Assembly (NCBI GenBank): GCA_938084055.1 | Contig: CALKDK010000007.1 | Location: forward strand, 27,057 to 91,056 | Reading direction: 5' to 3' | Origin: an uncultured Luminiphilus sp. | Lineage (GTDB): Bacteria > Pseudomonadota > Gammaproteobacteria > Pseudomonadales > Halieaceae | Length of the DNA: 64,000 nucleotides | Shown here: one piece after another, positions 9,789 to 19,408 of the stretch | Layout: each line of letters opens with the position of its first letter | Numbering within the stretch: position 1 is the stretch's first letter | Position numbers and translations under genes: made by a program | The notes under the pieces: generated by a model | Told to the model about the DNA's origin: nothing | Database searches by the model: none | The model's input: the letters and a program-made list of their open reading frames with translations, nothing else

Positions 9789-10646
9789 ATGACTGTTATC
9801 GATCATATTGTCCTCGCCGTTTCGGACCTGCCAAAAGCCAGCGCCGACTACGCCCTGCTGCTTGGGCGCCAACCGAGCTGGCAGGGCGTGCATCCCGATT
9901 ACGGTACCGCGAACACGCTGTTTCGGCTGGACAACACCTATATCGAGCTGCTCGCGGCTGCGGGCAGAGGGCTGGGTGCGGACGCGGTGTCAGAGATGCT
10001 GGGACAACGGCTGCAGGGCCTTGGCGGGGTGGTGTTCGGCACTGATGACTGCGAATCGTTTCTCGCAACGGCTCGCAGCAGAGGCCTCGACGTCAGTGAA
10101 CCGGTTCCGGGGCACGGCACAGACGATATCTCGGGAGCACGGCGCAGCTGGCGCAACATGTTTTGGAGCCCGGACGCCGCCCGGGGGATTTTTTCCTTTT
10201 GTATCTGCCATGATGGCGAGGCAACCCTCTTACCCGCACCCATTACAGCGGCCGGTCCCGTCAGCGGGGTGGATCATGTAGTGGTTACCACCCAGAGCTC
10301 CGAAGCGGCGAAGCGCTTTTACGGGGAACAGTTGGGGCTGCGTCTCGCCCTCGAACAACATGTCCCGGACTGGGGAGGCACGCAGTTATTTTTTCGCAGC
10401 AATGCCATGAGCATTGAGGTGATCGCCTCAGAAAAATCCGAGCCGAGGGACGCACTGTGGGGTTTGGCCCTGAAAACCGACAATATTGAAATGACTCACA
10501 GCCGTCTGCGAGACTCGGGCGTAGGGGTCTCAGAGATCCGGCCGGGGCGAAAGGAAGGTACCCTGGTGTGCACGGTAAAATCCCATACGCTGGATGTTCC
10601 CACGCTCCTGATATCTCATCCCGACAGGGCGCCAACGGCTCACTAG
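9789..10646 (+). CDS. VOC superfamily (glyoxalase/dioxygenase) protein
   Basis: 285 aa from an ATG with GGAG eight bases upstream. Two VOC modules are visible: residues 1-110 starting TVIDHIVLAVSDL, with the metal-type His in DHI, and a second from about residue 160 starting VSGVDHVVVTT. The arrangement resembles glyoxalase-3-like proteins and extradiol dioxygenases, which use a metal to act on small organic molecules. The reaction cannot be specified. It follows the BCCT gene on the same strand. Confidence 0.8.
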   Translation: MTVIDHIVLAVSDLPKASADYALLLGRQPSWQGVHPDYGTANTLFRLDNTYIELLAAAGRGLGADAVSEMLGQRLQGLGGVVFGTDDCESFLATARSRGLDVSEPVPGHGTDDISGARRSWRNMFWSPDAARGIFSFCICHDGEATLLPAPITAAGPVSGVDHVVVTTQSSEAAKRFYGEQLGLRLALEQHVPDWGGTQLFFRSNAMSIEVIASEKSEPRDALWGLALKTDNIEMTHSRLRDSGVGVSEIRPGRKEGTLVCTVKSHTLDVPTLLISHPDRAPTAH

Positions 10647-10776
10647 CGACCGGCAGCAGTCATTTTCACCCTCGGCAACAAGGCCTGGCGCCTGCCTCCA
10701 CCCCGGGGGTTGCGCACTGCAGCTTTCGCCTTCCCGTTCGCCACAAACCCCAAGGGCCGCCCGGCACTGGCGAAGC

Positions 10777-11277
10777 CTACAAACCTCGAGCCTTGCAAAA
10801 CACGTCAGAGATAAAAAAGCGCCCTGCAGACTCTGCTTCCATGCCGTGCACCACGTAATGCAGGGCCACACCCGCATCCAATTCAAGGCGCTCCCGCTCA
10901 TCACCGCAACTGCGCTCGGCAATCTGGTGTTGGGCAACGCGCAATGTCTTGTGGTCGACCGTGTGGGCGGGCATGTGAATCATGCGAATGTTGTAGCGCA
11001 GGCCCGAGGGAATCGCCGACACACTCATAATTTCGGTATATTTATTAATCTTGGTCGGCAACGTTTGGCTAATCGCCGTAACGACCGCCTCGAGGTAGGC
11101 GGCATCTGTCGGCTTGGGGGGTACCGCCGCTTTGCCGTCGGATTCCTGCCCGCCGCAGCCCATCAGAAACGACAGCAAGGTGAGCCCAAGGATCCGACAG
11201 GCAGACACCCCCGCGCGCCTGCCCCCGGGGCCGGTACGGATAACCGGTTGTGTGTCGCGTCTAACCACAGCCTTCAT
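10777..11277 (-). CDS. Putative lipoprotein, function unknown
   Basis: 166 aa from the ATG at 11277 (a TTG four codons earlier is less likely). After an arginine-rich N-terminal region comes a hydrophobic stretch and a lipobox LMGC with Cys at residue 41, so it should be processed by signal peptidase II and anchored in the envelope. The unusually long n-region (about 27 residues) may mean the true start is further in. The mature part is about 125 aa with no domain I recognise. It is convergent with the VOC gene and divergent from sdaA across a 440-bp gap. Confidence 0.65.
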   Translation of the reverse strand: MKAVVRRDTQPVIRTGPGGRRAGVSACRILGLTLLSFLMGCGGQESDGKAAVPPKPTDAAYLEAVVTAISQTLPTKINKYTEIMSVSAIPSGLRYNIRMIHMPAHTVDHKTLRVAQHQIAERSCGDERERLELDAGVALHYVVHGMEAESAGRFFISDVFCKARGL

Positions 11278-11717
11278 TGTGCATCCCAAACGTCGGCAAC
11301 TGGCCGATCTTGGTCGGCCTTAACCGCCAATAACAGCCCTGTAGACCCTCAAAGTCCATAGATTATTGGTCATTAGGTGAGGTTCATCACTGTTTGGGGG
11401 TCCCTGCACAATGTCCATGCGTTCTGTGAATGCCCTGCGCCCGGCCAGGGACCCGAGGGCCCGGATTATCCTGCAAGCCTTTATTGGCGGTTGGGGTGCA
11501 GGTGGGCATGTAAAAAAACCGACCTGGCACCGCTGGCGTAGCCCTGACCCCGTTGAGCAGGTGTAAAGCCGGCCCGAGGGTTACCAGGCAGGGAACAGCC
11601 AGTCCGCCGTACTGACCGAACCATCGACGCCGTTTGTCTGCAGGCCGCCTTTTTGCCAATGACAGATTTGTCAGAGCAGCGTTATGCTCCGCGTTTGGAC
11701 CGCTAGAGGAGCACCCC
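11278..11717. other. 440-bp divergent intergenic region with a 9-bp inverted repeat
   Basis: No credible gene is seen. It contains a perfect 9-bp inverted repeat, GGGTCCCTG at 11398-11406 and CAGGGACCC at 11446-11454, enclosing 39 bases, and a likely sdaA promoter at its right end (listed separately). An A7 tract near 11515 is not preceded by a clear hairpin on either strand. Its purpose beyond promoter space is unclear. Confidence 0.4.
11659..11688 (+). promoter_or_regulatory. Candidate sigma-70 promoter for sdaA
   Basis: ATGACA at 11659-11664 (five of six matches to the -35 consensus), 18-bp spacer, TATGCT at 11683-11688 (four of six matches to -10). It ends 29 bp before the GTG start of sdaA, leaving a short leader that contains AGGAG. 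Confidence 0.35.
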
Positions 11718-13118
11718 GTGTCCATCAGCGTCTTTGACCTGTTCAAAGTGGGCATTGGCCCCTCAAGCTCTCACACCGTCGGTCCCATGAACGCTGCACG
11801 CCAATTTGTCCAGACACTGGAGGCGCTGGACGTACTCCGGGAGTGCAGCGGGGTGCGTGTAGAACTTTACGGATCCCTGGGCGCCACCGGCGCAGGACAC
11901 GGCTCTCCCAAGGCCATCATCCTGGGCCTTGAGGGCGAGTCACCGGAAAGTGTTTCCATTGACAGCATAGAACCGCGGGTCAGCGCTGTGCGCGAGTTGG
12001 GTCAACTCCATCTACTGGGCAAACACAGGATTTCGTTCAATTATCGGGATGACCTGGTGATGCACCGCAGCGCAACCCTGCCGTTCCATCCCAACGGGAT
12101 GCGCTTCACTGCCACCAAAGCTGATGGGGAGAGTCTGGAAAGTCGCGTTTATTTCTCAGTGGGTGGGGGCTTTATCGTCGACGAAACAGCCGAGGGCGGC
12201 GATATCGTTGTGGACGACCCGACGCCCATTCCCTATCCGTTCTCAACCGCTGAGGGCTTACTGGCGCAGTGTCGGAAGCACGGGCTGTCTATCCCCACCC
12301 TGATGATGGCCAATGAAATCGCCTGGCGCAGTGAAGACGAGGTCCGGGCGCAACTGCTCCATCTCTGGGAAGTGATGGATGCCTGCATCGCAGTGGGCTG
12401 CAGAACCGAGGGCATCATGCCCGGCGGTTTGCAGGTCAAGCGGCGAGCGGCGCAGTTGCACAGGCAGTTGAAACGACAGGGCGACTCCTTGGGTGATGAG
12501 TCGCTGAATACCATGGACTGGGTGACACTGTATGCCCTGGCCGTAAACGAGGAGAACGCCGCAGGCGGTCGCATTGTTACTGCACCGACCAACGGTGCGG
12601 CCGGTATTCTCCCGGCTGTCCTGAAGTACTACCTCGCCCACTGTCAGGGTGCGCGCACGGAGGATATCTGCCGGTTTCTGCTCACAGCCGGTGCCATCGG
12701 AATCCTATACAAAATAAATGCCTCGATCTCCGGTGCCGAAGTGGGCTGCCAGGGTGAGGTCGGGTCGGCCTGCTCCATGGCCGCAGGCGCTCTGGCGGAT
12801 GCCCTCGGTGGGACACCACAGCAGGTGGAGAACGCCGCGGAAATTGCCATGGAACACAATCTCGGCCTGACCTGCGACCCCATCGGCGGTCTGGTGCAGG
12901 TGCCCTGCATTGAACGCAATGCCATGGGCGCCATAAAAGCCATCAGTGCCGCCCGAATGGCATTGCGGGGTGACGGAGAGCACTTCGTATCTTTGGACCA
13001 GGTCATTCGAACCATGCGGGATACGGGCAGGGATATGCAGGACAAGTACAAGGAGACTGCACGGGGGGGGCTGGCTATCCATGTGCTGGAAGTGCCTGTC
13101 AATATGATTGAGTGCTGA
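11718..13118 (+). CDS. sdaA: L-serine ammonia-lyase (iron-sulfur dependent)
   Basis: Deaminates L-serine to pyruvate and ammonia in the cytoplasm using a [4Fe-4S] cluster. The GTG start follows AGGAG six bases upstream and gives 466 aa, close to the usual single-chain enzyme. The N-terminal beta domain begins [22 protein letters not shown], and the catalytic domain has the cluster cysteines in [25 protein letters not shown] and QVPCIERN. It stands alone, but fits the wider serine/threonine/glycine catabolic set in this window. Confidence 0.96.
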   Translation: MSISVFDLFKVGIGPSSSHTVGPMNAARQFVQTLEALDVLRECSGVRVELYGSLGATGAGHGSPKAIILGLEGESPESVSIDSIEPRVSAVRELGQLHLLGKHRISFNYRDDLVMHRSATLPFHPNGMRFTATKADGESLESRVYFSVGGGFIVDETAEGGDIVVDDPTPIPYPFSTAEGLLAQCRKHGLSIPTLMMANEIAWRSEDEVRAQLLHLWEVMDACIAVGCRTEGIMPGGLQVKRRAAQLHRQLKRQGDSLGDESLNTMDWVTLYALAVNEENAAGGRIVTAPTNGAAGILPAVLKYYLAHCQGARTEDICRFLLTAGAIGILYKINASISGAEVGCQGEVGSACSMAAGALADALGGTPQQVENAAEIAMEHNLGLTCDPIGGLVQVPCIERNAMGAIKAISAARMALRGDGEHFVSLDQVIRTMRDTGRDMQDKYKETARGGLAIHVLEVPVNMIEC

Positions 13119-13359
13119 CTGGTATGACTCAACCACAAACTTCACGGGCCAATGACCGCTGCTCACCGTAAAAGCGCACCCCCTGGCTCGGAAGTGTCGC
13201 CCAGAATCCACGGTCTCTGATAGGCTTGCCGACGGGGTAGCCCGTGTCCCGGCACAGCGCGTCGAACCCCCAATGCCGTGCCCCCGAAACAGGCGCACGG
13301 AGTCACGGGGATGTGTCGAGGTAGCCGCTCCGTCGGCGCTTCAGCGAAGGAAACCCAAG

Positions 13360-15474
13360 ATGATGGCAATGGCACTACTCTTTTCGTTTTTTCTCTGCTC
13401 CCTGCCTGCATGGGCAGAATCGATCGCCTCCCCCGATGCGCCGCAACGTCCCCACACCCTGACCATTCATGGCGAAACCCGCGTCGACCCCTATTACTGG
13501 ATGAAAGACCGTGACGACCCGAACGTCATTCGCTATCTGGAGGCCGAGAACGCCTACACCGAGGCCATGACGGCCCCCCAGCAGGCGCTCACCGAGACCA
13601 TTTTTGGAGAAATGGTGGCACGGCTCGATCCCTCCGACGAGTCGGTGCCCTATGAACTCAACGGATACTGGTATTACTCGCGGTTTGAAGAGGGTCTGGA
13701 GTACCCCATCTATGCACGCCGAAAAGGCACCCTCGAGGCGCCTGAAGAAATTATTGTTGACGCCAACGAGCTCGCTGCAGGCACGGCATTTTTTTCCCTC
13801 GCGGGGCTGACCATCAGCAGCGACAATCAGCTGGCGGCATTCGCCGTGGATACCGTAGGACGCCGTAATTACACCGTTTGGTTCAAAGACCTGAAGCTGG
13901 GTACCACGCGCCGCAGCGACATTGTCGACGTGACAGCTAACCTGGTCTGGGCAGAAGACGCCCGGGTCCTGTTTTATGCCGACAAAGATCCCCTAACGCT
14001 GCGCGCCCACCAAATTTGGCGGCACGAGTATGGCAGTGACCGCGATGACGTACTGATTTACGAAGAGCTGGATGAGACCTTCAGCTGCGCCGTAGCGAAG
14101 ACGAAATCCCGGGATTACCTGGTGATTGTGTCCGACCAGACACTCACGAGCGAGTCTCGATTCCTACCTGCGGACAAACCGTTTGGCAAATGGCAGGTCT
14201 TCGAGCCGCGCGACCGCGGTCACGAATACGCCATCGACCATGCTGATGGTCGATGGGTTATCCGGAGCAATTGGGAGGCACCAAATTTCAGGCTCATGGA
14301 AGCCTCGGATCAGGAAACAGGTCGCTCACAATGGCGCGAACTGATCCCCCACCGGGCCGATATTATGCTGACCGGGTTTGATGTTTTTCAGCACTACCTG
14401 GTCGTTTCGGAGCGTCGTAACGGTTTACCACAAATCGTTGTCATGCCCGGCGAGGGGCAAAGCTACGCACTGCAATTTCCCGATGCCACTTACGCAGCCT
14501 GGGTTTCGACAAATCCGGAGGTGGCAACAACGACGTTACGCTACAGCTACTCATCCATGACAACACCCACGTCGACCTATGACTTCAATATGGCTGACCA
14601 AACCCAGGTGCTCAGGAAACGTACCCGAGTGCCTGGGAATTTTGATCCCGACGATTATGAAAGCCGTTACCTCTGGGCTACGGCCCGGGATGGAACCCAG
14701 GTCCCCATCTCCCTGGTGTACCGGAAGGACAGGCTAGAGCGCGGCAAGAACCCGACCGTGCTCTATGCCTACGGCTCGTATGGTTCCAGTAGTTGGGCAA
14801 CGTTCAGCAGCGCCCGCCTGAGCCTGCTGGATCGGGGTTTTATCTGGGCCATCGCCCATGTCAGGGGCGGGCAGGAGCTGGGGCGACACTGGTACGAAGA
14901 TGGCAAACTTTTGCATAAAAAGAATACCTTCACCGACTACATTGATGCAGCCCAGTATCTTAAAACCGCCTCCTGGGCGGACCCTGGGCGGATGTATGGA
15001 TACGGTGGCAGTGCCGGAGGGCTACTCATCGGCGCCGCGATCAACATGGCGCCTGAGGTATTTCATGGTGTCGTCGCGGCGGTGCCGTTTGTCGATGTGG
15101 TGACGACCATGCTCGATGCCAGTATTCCACTGACGACATTTGAGTGGGACGAATGGGGCAACCCGGAAGATAAAACTTACTATGACTACCTGCTGAGCTA
15201 TTCCCCCTACGATCAGGTCAGTCAGAAAACGTACCCGCATATACTGGTCACCGCGGGACTGCACGACAGCCAGGTACAGTATTGGGAACCGGCCAAGTGG
15301 GTTGCCAAGCTCCGGGATATCCAGAATCCCGGCAAGCTGCTTTTACTGCACACCAACATGGAGGCAGGACACGGGGGAGCCAGCGGTCGCCTATCAAGGC
15401 AGCGCGAGCGCGCCCGAAATTTTGCCTTCTTTATCAGTCTGGCAAATGACAACCCGCGCGCTGGGCAGGAATGA
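13360..15474 (+). CDS. S9 family serine peptidase (oligopeptidase B-type), exported
   Basis: 704 aa from an ATG preceded by GAAGGAAA. Residues 1-20 look like a signal peptide (LLFSFFLCSLPAWA-ES), unusual because classical oligopeptidase B is cytosolic; some marine relatives carry leaders. The N-terminal beta-propeller (opening with VDPYYWMKDRDDP) gates a C-terminal alpha/beta-hydrolase domain with the triad Ser551 (GGSAGG), Asp636 (GLHDSQV) and His671 (EAGHGG). It cleaves short peptides, in this subfamily typically after Lys/Arg. It is a single-gene unit with long gaps on both sides. Confidence 0.92.
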   Translation: MMAMALLFSFFLCSLPAWAESIASPDAPQRPHTLTIHGETRVDPYYWMKDRDDPNVIRYLEAENAYTEAMTAPQQALTETIFGEMVARLDPSDESVPYELNGYWYYSRFEEGLEYPIYARRKGTLEAPEEIIVDANELAAGTAFFSLAGLTISSDNQLAAFAVDTVGRRNYTVWFKDLKLGTTRRSDIVDVTANLVWAEDARVLFYADKDPLTLRAHQIWRHEYGSDRDDVLIYEELDETFSCAVAKTKSRDYLVIVSDQTLTSESRFLPADKPFGKWQVFEPRDRGHEYAIDHADGRWVIRSNWEAPNFRLMEASDQETGRSQWRELIPHRADIMLTGFDVFQHYLVVSERRNGLPQIVVMPGEGQSYALQFPDATYAAWVSTNPEVATTTLRYSYSSMTTPTSTYDFNMADQTQVLRKRTRVPGNFDPDDYESRYLWATARDGTQVPISLVYRKDRLERGKNPTVLYAYGSYGSSSWATFSSARLSLLDRGFIWAIAHVRGGQELGRHWYEDGKLLHKKNTFTDYIDAAQYLKTASWADPGRMYGYGGSAGGLLIGAAINMAPEVFHGVVAAVPFVDVVTTMLDASIPLTTFEWDEWGNPEDKTYYDYLLSYSPYDQVSQKTYPHILVTAGLHDSQVQYWEPAKWVAKLRDIQNPGKLLLLHTNMEAGHGGASGRLSRQRERARNFAFFISLANDNPRAGQE

Positions 15475-15852
15475 TCAGACGGGCGGAAGTCCTCGCTATC
15501 ATTCGAACCCAGATCGTCAGAGTCCATGGGGGTAGGGGTGAATTTCTCAAGGCAACCAGGGGCTGACAGCGCCGGGACGAACCCCCGACCCGCCCATTAC
15601 AACGCCCCGCAACGGCCGCCCAGACTCTCCAGCCCGCGATGCAGTCGGGGCTCCGGGCGAGCGCTCAAGCCCACAACCAAGAGCCTGCGTTACCTGCGCC
15701 GGGGCGCTCTGCCAATGCGATTACCGAGGACGAAAAGCCCAAGCAACGGGGGTGGATATCAGCAAACCCTGCAGGCCCGTGTCCGGTATCTGCGCAATGA
15801 CGTATACACCCCGGATCATCGGGGCAGGTGAGGTAAAACACGGCACCCAACA
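15475..15852. other. 378-bp gap without a recognised gene
   Basis: Open frames here show no coding-like composition or ribosome sites. A short palindrome, CCCCG-N6-CGGGG at 15809-15824, lies 29 bp before the amine oxidase start and could be an operator or leader hairpin. Nothing else supported. Confidence 0.3.
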
Positions 15853-17106
15853 ATGCATGAGTTTACCGAAATAGCGATTCTGGGCGCGGGACTGACCGGA
15901 TTGATTGCGGCCCGGGACCTGATTGCGGCGGGTCGGCAGGTAGTCCTGCTGGAAGGCCGTGACCGTGTCGGGGGGCGCACCTGGACCGTGCCCTTTGACG
16001 CGGCGGGCTGTGACGTTGACCTGGGCGCCGAATGGGTGGCACCCACAGCGCACCCAGCCATGGCGGCGGAACTGTCACGCTACCGCATACCTCTGGTCAC
16101 TGCACCGGCTTACAGGGAACAGACCCGCACTGCCCGGGACGACTACGCGGCGCTGTGCCAACAGATTGAGCAGGACGCGGCGCTCATTGATGTCACCCGG
16201 CCCGATTGGTATCGGTCGGTGCGCCACCTCGAGATGTCACTGGATGATTATCTGGCCCGGCTGGGTCACCCGGGGGAGGCCAGGGATGATCTGCTCGCCC
16301 AGGCCTTTGCCCTGCATGGCGCGGACCATCGCGACTACAGCGCGACCAACCTGTTGCATGACATTGCGGCATTTGGTGGTACAGAGGCCGCTTTTGCCGG
16401 CGACGAACGGCGCATTGCAGGCGGCGCCCAGTCACTGGCGCTGCAGATTGCACGCCCCCTGGAGGGCGCCACGCGGCTCAACTGGCCGGTCAAGCGAATT
16501 GCACTTACCGAGCACGGCGTTGAGATTGGCAGCCGCGAGGGTCGGCTGGTCGCCAGGGCAGTGGTCGTAGCGCTGCCCGTTAATGTCCTGGCGGGCCTCG
16601 AACTGGACGTTGGTCTGGAGCCTCTGGCCTCTGAAACCCTACAGGCCGGCCATCCGGGGCGTGCCGCCAAAGGCTGGGCAACCGCTGCCCGGCCTATCTA
16701 TGCGCCGGGTTGGCCTGACGCGATTGAGGTCTACAGCAAACAGGGTGAGAAAAGCGTCGCTGTGGCCAGCTTCAATGTGGCCAACCCGGATCACGGCAGC
16801 GCACTCGGCCGCAGCTGGGCATCTGTTCATCGACGTCATCCAGAGATCGGTCTGGGGAGTGATTTTCTGTCCCACGACTGGATCAAGGACCCCTTCGCCA
16901 AAGGCACGTGGTTGTCATCCGGCCCGGATCAGGCACCGGGCTGGCACCAGCTTGCCGATAGGCCCCCACCCGTCGTATTTGCCGGCGGCGATCTATCGCG
17001 GCGCTGGTATGGCTGGATGGAGGGCGCAGTCACCTCGGGCGGGGATGCCGCAAAACGTATTCTTGACTATCTGCAGACGGGGGTCGCTGGCCCCGCCGCA
17101 GGCTGA
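15853..17106 (+). CDS. Flavin-containing amine oxidase family protein
   Basis: 417 aa. The FAD fold GAGLTG appears at residues 11-16 and is followed by LLEGRDRVGGRT, the signature of the monoamine oxidase/LSD1/polyamine oxidase family. The C-terminal FAD segment reads FAGGDLSRRWYGWMEGAV, again family-typical. Such enzymes oxidise amines to imines and produce hydrogen peroxide, or act as desaturases; the substrate is not evident. No signal peptide is seen. The ribosome site is weak. The stop codon lies inside a 17-bp tandem repeat. Confidence 0.87.
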   Translation: MHEFTEIAILGAGLTGLIAARDLIAAGRQVVLLEGRDRVGGRTWTVPFDAAGCDVDLGAEWVAPTAHPAMAAELSRYRIPLVTAPAYREQTRTARDDYAALCQQIEQDAALIDVTRPDWYRSVRHLEMSLDDYLARLGHPGEARDDLLAQAFALHGADHRDYSATNLLHDIAAFGGTEAAFAGDERRIAGGAQSLALQIARPLEGATRLNWPVKRIALTEHGVEIGSREGRLVARAVVVALPVNVLAGLELDVGLEPLASETLQAGHPGRAAKGWATAARPIYAPGWPDAIEVYSKQGEKSVAVASFNVANPDHGSALGRSWASVHRRHPEIGLGSDFLSHDWIKDPFAKGTWLSSGPDQAPGWHQLADRPPPVVFAGGDLSRRWYGWMEGAVTSGGDAAKRILDYLQTGVAGPAAG

Positions 17107-17143
17107 ACCCCAAACACCGCTGAACCCCAAGCACCGCTGAACC
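17102..17143 (+). repeat. 17-bp tandem repeat, two and a half copies
   Basis: GCTGAACCCCAAACACC at 17102-17118 is followed by a copy differing at one base at 17119-17135 and by the first eight bases of a third at 17136-17143. The first copy contains the amine oxidase stop codon. The short length and lack of spacers rule out CRISPR. Confidence 0.85.
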
Positions 17144-17213
17144 AGAGGCTGCCAACGCGGTTGGGCGCGTGTGCTCACCGGTCAGTGTCTGCGACAGGTA
17201 CGGCCCGGGGGCA

Positions 17214-19190
17214 TCATAGATTGATGGTGCTACAACCGAGACTCTGCTCGTCCAAAACCAGTCCGGCCTTTTCAGCACCCTCGACACAAAAGGTCACGGT
17301 CGCCGGCGCTTTCAGGCGCGATGGCCCCTGGAACTGCGCGAGGCCACCGCTGTCCGTATTGGTTTGTTGTGTACCGGACAGGTCCCCTGAAAAGGTGCCC
17401 GTGACCAGCGCCCCAGCCACCGAACTGCCGGTGTCGTTGACCATCTCGACCAGGGCCGTCACCTTTAGCGACTTGTTGCCGTTGGCCTGTAGGCTGATTG
17501 ACGCCACTGCCAGCTGGCTCGAGGATGTGCTGCCCTCTGGAGTAGCCGAGACCGTCGCACTGGCAGCACTTGTATTGCCGCTGGCGTCCTCGGCAGTCAC
17601 CGAATAGAAATAGGTCGCTCCGTTGGTGACCGTGGTATCGGTATAGCCGGTCGTGCTCAACAATGACCCCGTCAACCGATCATAAGGTCCCGTGCTATTC
17701 GGTGCCCGGGAAACAACATAACCGGCCAGATCGGGCTCGGTGTTGGCAGACCAGTTGAGGTCGACCCGCCCGTCACCGGCATTGGCGGCAAGGCCCGCGG
17801 GGGCGTTGGGTGGCGTGGTATCCGCGGGACCCCCATCGCTGTAGGTAATTCTCAGTGCGTCGACGCGAATCGCATCCAGCTGCCTCGCGCCCCGCGTGCG
17901 GTCCGCATCCGTCAGCCGCAGCGTCAGCACGCCACCGACTGAAGTATCGAAGCTGTGGGTGTAAATCTGGTCGGCGTTGGAGGGCTGGACGGTGAAAGCC
18001 TGCTGGAATGGGCCGCCGGCAATGCTGTACTCCATGACAAACGCACCGTCATCCAGCGCCGTATCAAAGGCCATCTCGGCGGACAGCTGCGCTGCCTTGA
18101 GTGCTGCCACGTTAAAGGTCCAGCGGTGCTCGGCCTGACTGGTACGGCGCGACGGTTTACCGCCGCTCTCCGCTTCGGTGATCACCTGGTAGCTGTCATC
18201 GCTGGCCTGGGTGGCAACGAAAGTACCGCTCACGACACCGATACCGGTGCTCACATCAGCCGATGCCAGAACCACAGTAGGATCACCACCACCGCCACCG
18301 CCACCGCCACCACCGCAGGTGGCACCAAAAACACAACCCACCCAATCAGGGCTGTCGATAAAGGGATTGCGGTTGCCCTGAAAGCTGAAGATCACGTCAT
18401 TGCGCCGGCGTTCCATATCATCCACCGGATCGGCTTCGTGCCACGCCAGCAGGTCTGTCAACATCCCCATGTAGGCCATGGCTTCATTTGCACCGGTTTT
18501 GTACGCCTGAATCAATGCGTAGTCATCGGTCAGGATGAGATCGGGCTCGTTGTGCCCGGTGACACCGTGGAAGCCTCCCTCGTAGCGCACCGCCATGTAG
18601 AACATGGCCCTGGCCACATCCCCCTGACGACCACTCCATGTCTGCCAGGTTTCCGCGCCTGTTGTTCCCCGTGCCCAGTTGGAGTTACCTGGGTAGAAGC
18701 CGCTGCCACCCCCTCGGCCGTTGGTTTCCAGGGTGGTTTTTTCGTTGCAGCCCGCATCGCAGTTGCGGTACGGATTGTTGCTCCGGGAACTGTTGTAGCT
18801 CGCATCCGAGGCAAAGAGATGATGGGCATCGGTGTAGGGGTAATTGCTGCTGTTATCGTTCGGGAATCCGTAGCTCTTGGGCCAGGAGTGCTCGCGGTTA
18901 TAGGCGCCCGTACCGCCGGGTATTTTGGGGTAGCTGGCGTTCTTGTAAATGTCCAGAATATTCCCCGGATTGAGAGGATCCTCATCGGCCGCATTGACAA
19001 TATCCCAGATATCAGTCGCGGTGGAGGTATAGGGAAAGCGGGTGTGGTCATCGATAATGTCGTGCAGTGAAGCGGCAAGCGCCGCCGCTGAGCTGTCGTC
19101 AACGCCGTCGTAATAGCCCTCGGGTGGCGCCGCCATGACGATCGCGGTCCACCCGAGCAGGACGGCTGTGAAACTCCGGAAGGCTGTCAT
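17214..19190 (-). CDS. Secreted endonuclease I with C-terminal FnIII domain
   Basis: 658 aa with signal peptide (residues 1-20, ends VMA-APP). Residues of about 20-280 are an endonuclease I/extracellular nuclease domain: YNREHSWPKSYGFP supplies the catalytic His in the beta-beta-alpha metal motif, followed by DAHHLFASD. Then come a ten-glycine linker, a beta-sandwich region of about 150 residues, a fibronectin type III domain (about 465-555, starting TTPPNAPAGLAANAGDG) and a C-terminal Ig-like segment. It likely degrades extracellular DNA or RNA for phosphorus and nucleosides. A GTG two codons upstream is an alternative start. Confidence 0.88.
   Translation of the reverse strand: MTAFRSFTAVLLGWTAIVMAAPPEGYYDGVDDSSAAALAASLHDIIDDHTRFPYTSTATDIWDIVNAADEDPLNPGNILDIYKNASYPKIPGGTGAYNREHSWPKSYGFPNDNSSNYPYTDAHHLFASDASYNSSRSNNPYRNCDAGCNEKTTLETNGRGGGSGFYPGNSNWARGTTGAETWQTWSGRQGDVARAMFYMAVRYEGGFHGVTGHNEPDLILTDDYALIQAYKTGANEAMAYMGMLTDLLAWHEADPVDDMERRRNDVIFSFQGNRNPFIDSPDWVGCVFGATCGGGGGGGGGGDPTVVLASADVSTGIGVVSGTFVATQASDDSYQVITEAESGGKPSRRTSQAEHRWTFNVAALKAAQLSAEMAFDTALDDGAFVMEYSIAGGPFQQAFTVQPSNADQIYTHSFDTSVGGVLTLRLTDADRTRGARQLDAIRVDALRITYSDGGPADTTPPNAPAGLAANAGDGRVDLNWSANTEPDLAGYVVSRAPNSTGPYDRLTGSLLSTTGYTDTTVTNGATYFYSVTAEDASGNTSAASATVSATPEGSTSSSQLAVASISLQANGNKSLKVTALVEMVNDTGSSVAGALVTGTFSGDLSGTQQTNTDSGGLAQFQGPSRLKAPATVTFCVEGAEKAGLVLDEQSLGCSTINL
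18285..18314 (-). repeat. Trinucleotide repeat encoding ten glycines
   Basis: Ten consecutive GGT/GGC codons in the endonuclease gene, separating the nuclease domain from the beta-sandwich/FnIII part. Slippage in steps of three would change linker length without breaking the frame. Confidence 0.9.
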
Positions 19191-19218
19191 TGGCACGAAT
19201 CCATCGTATTGGCCGGAA

Positions 19219-19248
19219 AAGATAGCAAATGAGTAGCACAGGCTTCAA
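19219..19248 (-). promoter_or_regulatory. Candidate sigma-70 promoter for the endonuclease gene
   Basis: On the minus strand, TTGAAG (complement of 19243-19248), an 18-bp spacer and TATCTT (complement of 19219-19224), each matching four of six consensus bases. The -10 ends about 28 bp upstream of the start codon. Confidence 0.3.
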
Positions 19249-19408
19249 ATGATTACTTTTGATGAAGTTCATGGGGCAACAGCGGGCTTAGTTGTTTAGC
19301 TGACTTTCCCAGGCCCGCGGTAAGACCATAGGACTGCCGTGATTGGGTAAAGAGGACGGGGGGCCACAGCCGCCTTGATCCTGATCGCGGATCGTGGCCA
19401 GGCCGGCG

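Noticed and set aside
17102..17143. CRISPR-like repeat
   Set aside because: Units are 17 bp, directly abutting with no spacers, and no cas genes are present.
17955..19070. Long plus-strand open frame opposite the endonuclease gene
   Set aside because: Antisense frame in GC-rich DNA; no ribosome site or recognisable domain, while the opposite strand has clear motifs.
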